From contig CAMCJW010000029.1 in assembly GCA_945875195.1 (NCBI GenBank), positions 1 through 16,522 on the forward strand: a DNA stretch of 16,522 nt. The letters run 5' to 3'. Below, piece after piece: positions 15,204 to 16,522 of this stretch; positions within the stretch are counted from its first letter, which is position 1; each line of letters opens with the position of its first letter. The notes under the pieces are model-generated. The model made no database searches. It worked only from the letters and a program-made list of their open reading frames with translations, and had not been told where the DNA came from. This DNA comes from Chitinophaga pinensis. Its GTDB lineage: Bacteria > Bacteroidota > Bacteroidia > UKL13-3. Position numbers and translations under genes: made by a program.

Positions 15204-16028
15204 ATGCAATCAAAACACAACTGGACAACTTTAAAAGAGTACAAAGAGATTCTATACCAATTTTATGAGGGTATTGCTAAAATTAGCATCAACCGCCCGC
15301 AAGTTCACAATGCCTTTACGCCATTAACCGTGAAGGAAATGAGTGAAGCCATGGAATTGGCTCGCCAAGATGAAAATGTTTATTGCGTAATCCTAACTGG
15401 TGAAGGCGGACAAGCATTTTGCAGTGGGGGTGATCAAAGCGTGCGCGGCCATGGTGGCTATGTGGGCGATGATGGTGTGCCTCGCTTGAATGTACTGGAT
15501 TTACAAATGCAAATTCGACGCATTCCTAAACCAGTAATTGCCATGGTGGCTGGCTGGGCCATTGGTGGCGGACATGTTCTACATGTAATCTGCGATTTAA
15601 CCATAGCCGCAGAAAATGCAAAATTTGGGCAAACTGGTCCAAAAGTAGGAAGCTTTGATGGTGGCTTTGGTGCTGGATATTTGGCTCGTATAGTAGGGCA
15701 AAAAAAGGCACGCGAAATCTGGTTCCTTTGCGATCAATACAATGCCCAAGAGGCACTTGATATGGGTTTAGTAAATAAGGTGGTGCCGCTAGAAATGTTG
15801 GAAGATGCCACCATTGACTGGTGCAGAAAAATTATGGAGAAAAGTCCAATTGCCTTGCGCATGTTAAAGAGTTCTTTCAACGCTGAACTCGATGGCCAAG
15901 CAGGTATACAAGAATTGGCTGGAAATGCTACCTTATTGTATTACATGAGCGAAGAAGCCAAAGAAGGCAAAAACTCTTTCTTAGAAAAACGCAAACCCGA
16001 TTTTAAGAAATTCCCAAAGTTTCCTTAA
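15204..16028 (+). CDS. menB: 1,4-dihydroxy-2-naphthoyl-CoA synthase
   Basis: A 274-residue crotonase-fold enzyme that cyclises o-succinylbenzoyl-CoA to 1,4-dihydroxy-2-naphthoyl-CoA in menaquinone synthesis. MenB hallmarks distinguish it from ordinary enoyl-CoA hydratases: CSGGDQ (73-78, oxyanion hole), the long loop SVRGHGGYVGDDGVPRLNVL, AGWAIGGGHVLH (116-127), QTGPKVGSFDGGFGAGYLAR (143-162, the active-site and bicarbonate-site region), WFLCDQYNAQEALDMGLVN, and the C-terminus EKRKPDFKKFPKFP, which closes the active site of the neighbouring subunit. The length is normal. It indicates menaquinone as respiratory quinone. The Nudix gene starts 15 nt after its stop codon and is probably co-transcribed. 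No other men gene is in the window. Confidence 0.96.
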   Translation: MQSKHNWTTLKEYKEILYQFYEGIAKISINRPQVHNAFTPLTVKEMSEAMELARQDENVYCVILTGEGGQAFCSGGDQSVRGHGGYVGDDGVPRLNVLDLQMQIRRIPKPVIAMVAGWAIGGGHVLHVICDLTIAAENAKFGQTGPKVGSFDGGFGAGYLARIVGQKKAREIWFLCDQYNAQEALDMGLVNKVVPLEMLEDATIDWCRKIMEKSPIALRMLKSSFNAELDGQAGIQELAGNATLLYYMSEEAKEGKNSFLEKRKPDFKKFPKFP

Positions 16029-16043
16029 AATTGGTTTAATAAA

Positions 16044-16522
16044 ATGAGTAACGCAGAAAACAATCCTTGGAAATTAATTGCCTCCAAAACGGCTTATGAA
16101 AATAATTGGATTGAAGTGCAGCACCAAGATGTCATTACACCGGCAGGTAATCCCGGAATTTATGGTGTAATCCATTTTAAAAACCTAGCCATTGGTATTA
16201 TTCCTTTAGATGAAAACAACAATACTTGGATTGTTGGCCAATACCGGTATCCGCATAAAAAATACACTTGGGAAATACCAGAAGGAGGAGGCAAAATTGG
16301 GGTTGACCCCATTGATTCTGCCAAGCGTGAGTTGCAAGAAGAATGTGGCATTATTGCGCACCATTGGGAGAAAATATTGGAAATGGATTTAAGCAATTCT
16401 GCTACCGATGAAAAAGCAATTTTATATGTAGCCAGAAATCTCGAATTTACCAATTCTGAGCCTGAAGAAACCGAAGATTTACAGGTAAAAAAAGTGCCAT
16501 TTGAAACCTTATTTCAAATGGT
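16044..16522 (+). CDS. Nudix hydrolase, 3' end beyond window
   Basis: The first 159 codons of an open frame that runs off the window. The protein starts MSNAENNPWKLIASKTAYEN and has the fold expected of ADP-ribose pyrophosphatase-like Nudix enzymes, with QYRYPHKKYTWEIPEGGG leading into the Nudix helix SAKRELQEECGI. The REL-Q-EE-C-G core with its metal-binding glutamates is intact. The first part of the box is atypical: GGGKIGVDPIDSAK lacks the Glu that follows G-x5 in the canonical GX5EX7REUXEEXGU pattern. This GGGxxGxDPxxSAK form is, from memory, common in a Bacteroidota subgroup. The likely substrate is a nucleoside diphosphate linked to another moiety such as ADP-ribose, but this is not certain. 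It lies 15 nt after menB. Confidence 0.82.
   Translation, partial: MSNAENNPWKLIASKTAYENNWIEVQHQDVITPAGNPGIYGVIHFKNLAIGIIPLDENNNTWIVGQYRYPHKKYTWEIPEGGGKIGVDPIDSAKRELQEECGIIAHHWEKILEMDLSNSATDEKAILYVARNLEFTNSEPEETEDLQVKKVPFETLFQM

Overview
The window looks like chromosomal DNA of a Bacteroidota bacterium. Three observations support this. Secreted proteins end in type IX secretion (T9SS)-style tails: type A tails at 4621-6192 and 10381-12465, and an FSPDGDG-type tail at 101-3469. Several genes are preceded by the Bacteroidota -7 promoter element TAnnTTTG, and clear Shine-Dalgarno sequences are rare. Family content (DUF4468, DUF4834, MenB, Rcp1-like receivers) also fits. A Chitinophagales- or Sphingobacteriales-like lineage is my inference only. 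No tRNA, rRNA, CRISPR array, transposase or phage gene was seen.

Layout. A large secreted lamin-tail/Ig-like protein (minus) diverges from aspartate-semialdehyde dehydrogenase (asd, plus), which is followed by an A+T-rich secreted protein of unknown function with a T9SS tail. After a 299-bp non-coding gap comes a 77-residue cytochrome b5-like protein, abutting convergently on exodeoxyribonuclease III. The latter diverges from a small SET-domain protein. A DUF4468 periplasmic protein then meets, tail to tail, a four-gene minus-strand run: secreted endonuclease I with a T9SS tail, MsrB methionine sulfoxide reductase, DUF4834 and an FkbM methyltransferase. A 337-bp regulatory gap separates this run from a plus-strand signalling cluster of two tandem single-domain response regulators and a soluble histidine kinase. 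The window ends with menB (menaquinone synthesis) and the start of a Nudix hydrolase.

How the genes work together. The only clear functional unit is the two-receiver/one-kinase cluster. It resembles Rcp1-type systems, but the kinase keeps only the two ends of a PAS domain, followed by a coiled coil of six 21-residue repeats. The nuclease-msrB pair is notable because 104 bp are read in two frames. There they encode the end of the nuclease's T9SS tail and the N-terminal signal sequence of MsrB. Asd, Xth, MenB and Nudix are housekeeping functions without an evident common pathway.

The most distinctive regulatory pattern is TAnnTTTG, or a one-mismatch match, only 3-7 nt before the ATG of four genes. 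This predicts leaderless or nearly leaderless mRNAs. Nothing here is a convincing new defence or mobile system. The strongest candidates for something undescribed are the dual-coding overlap, the leaderless promoter arrangement and the remodelled kinase.
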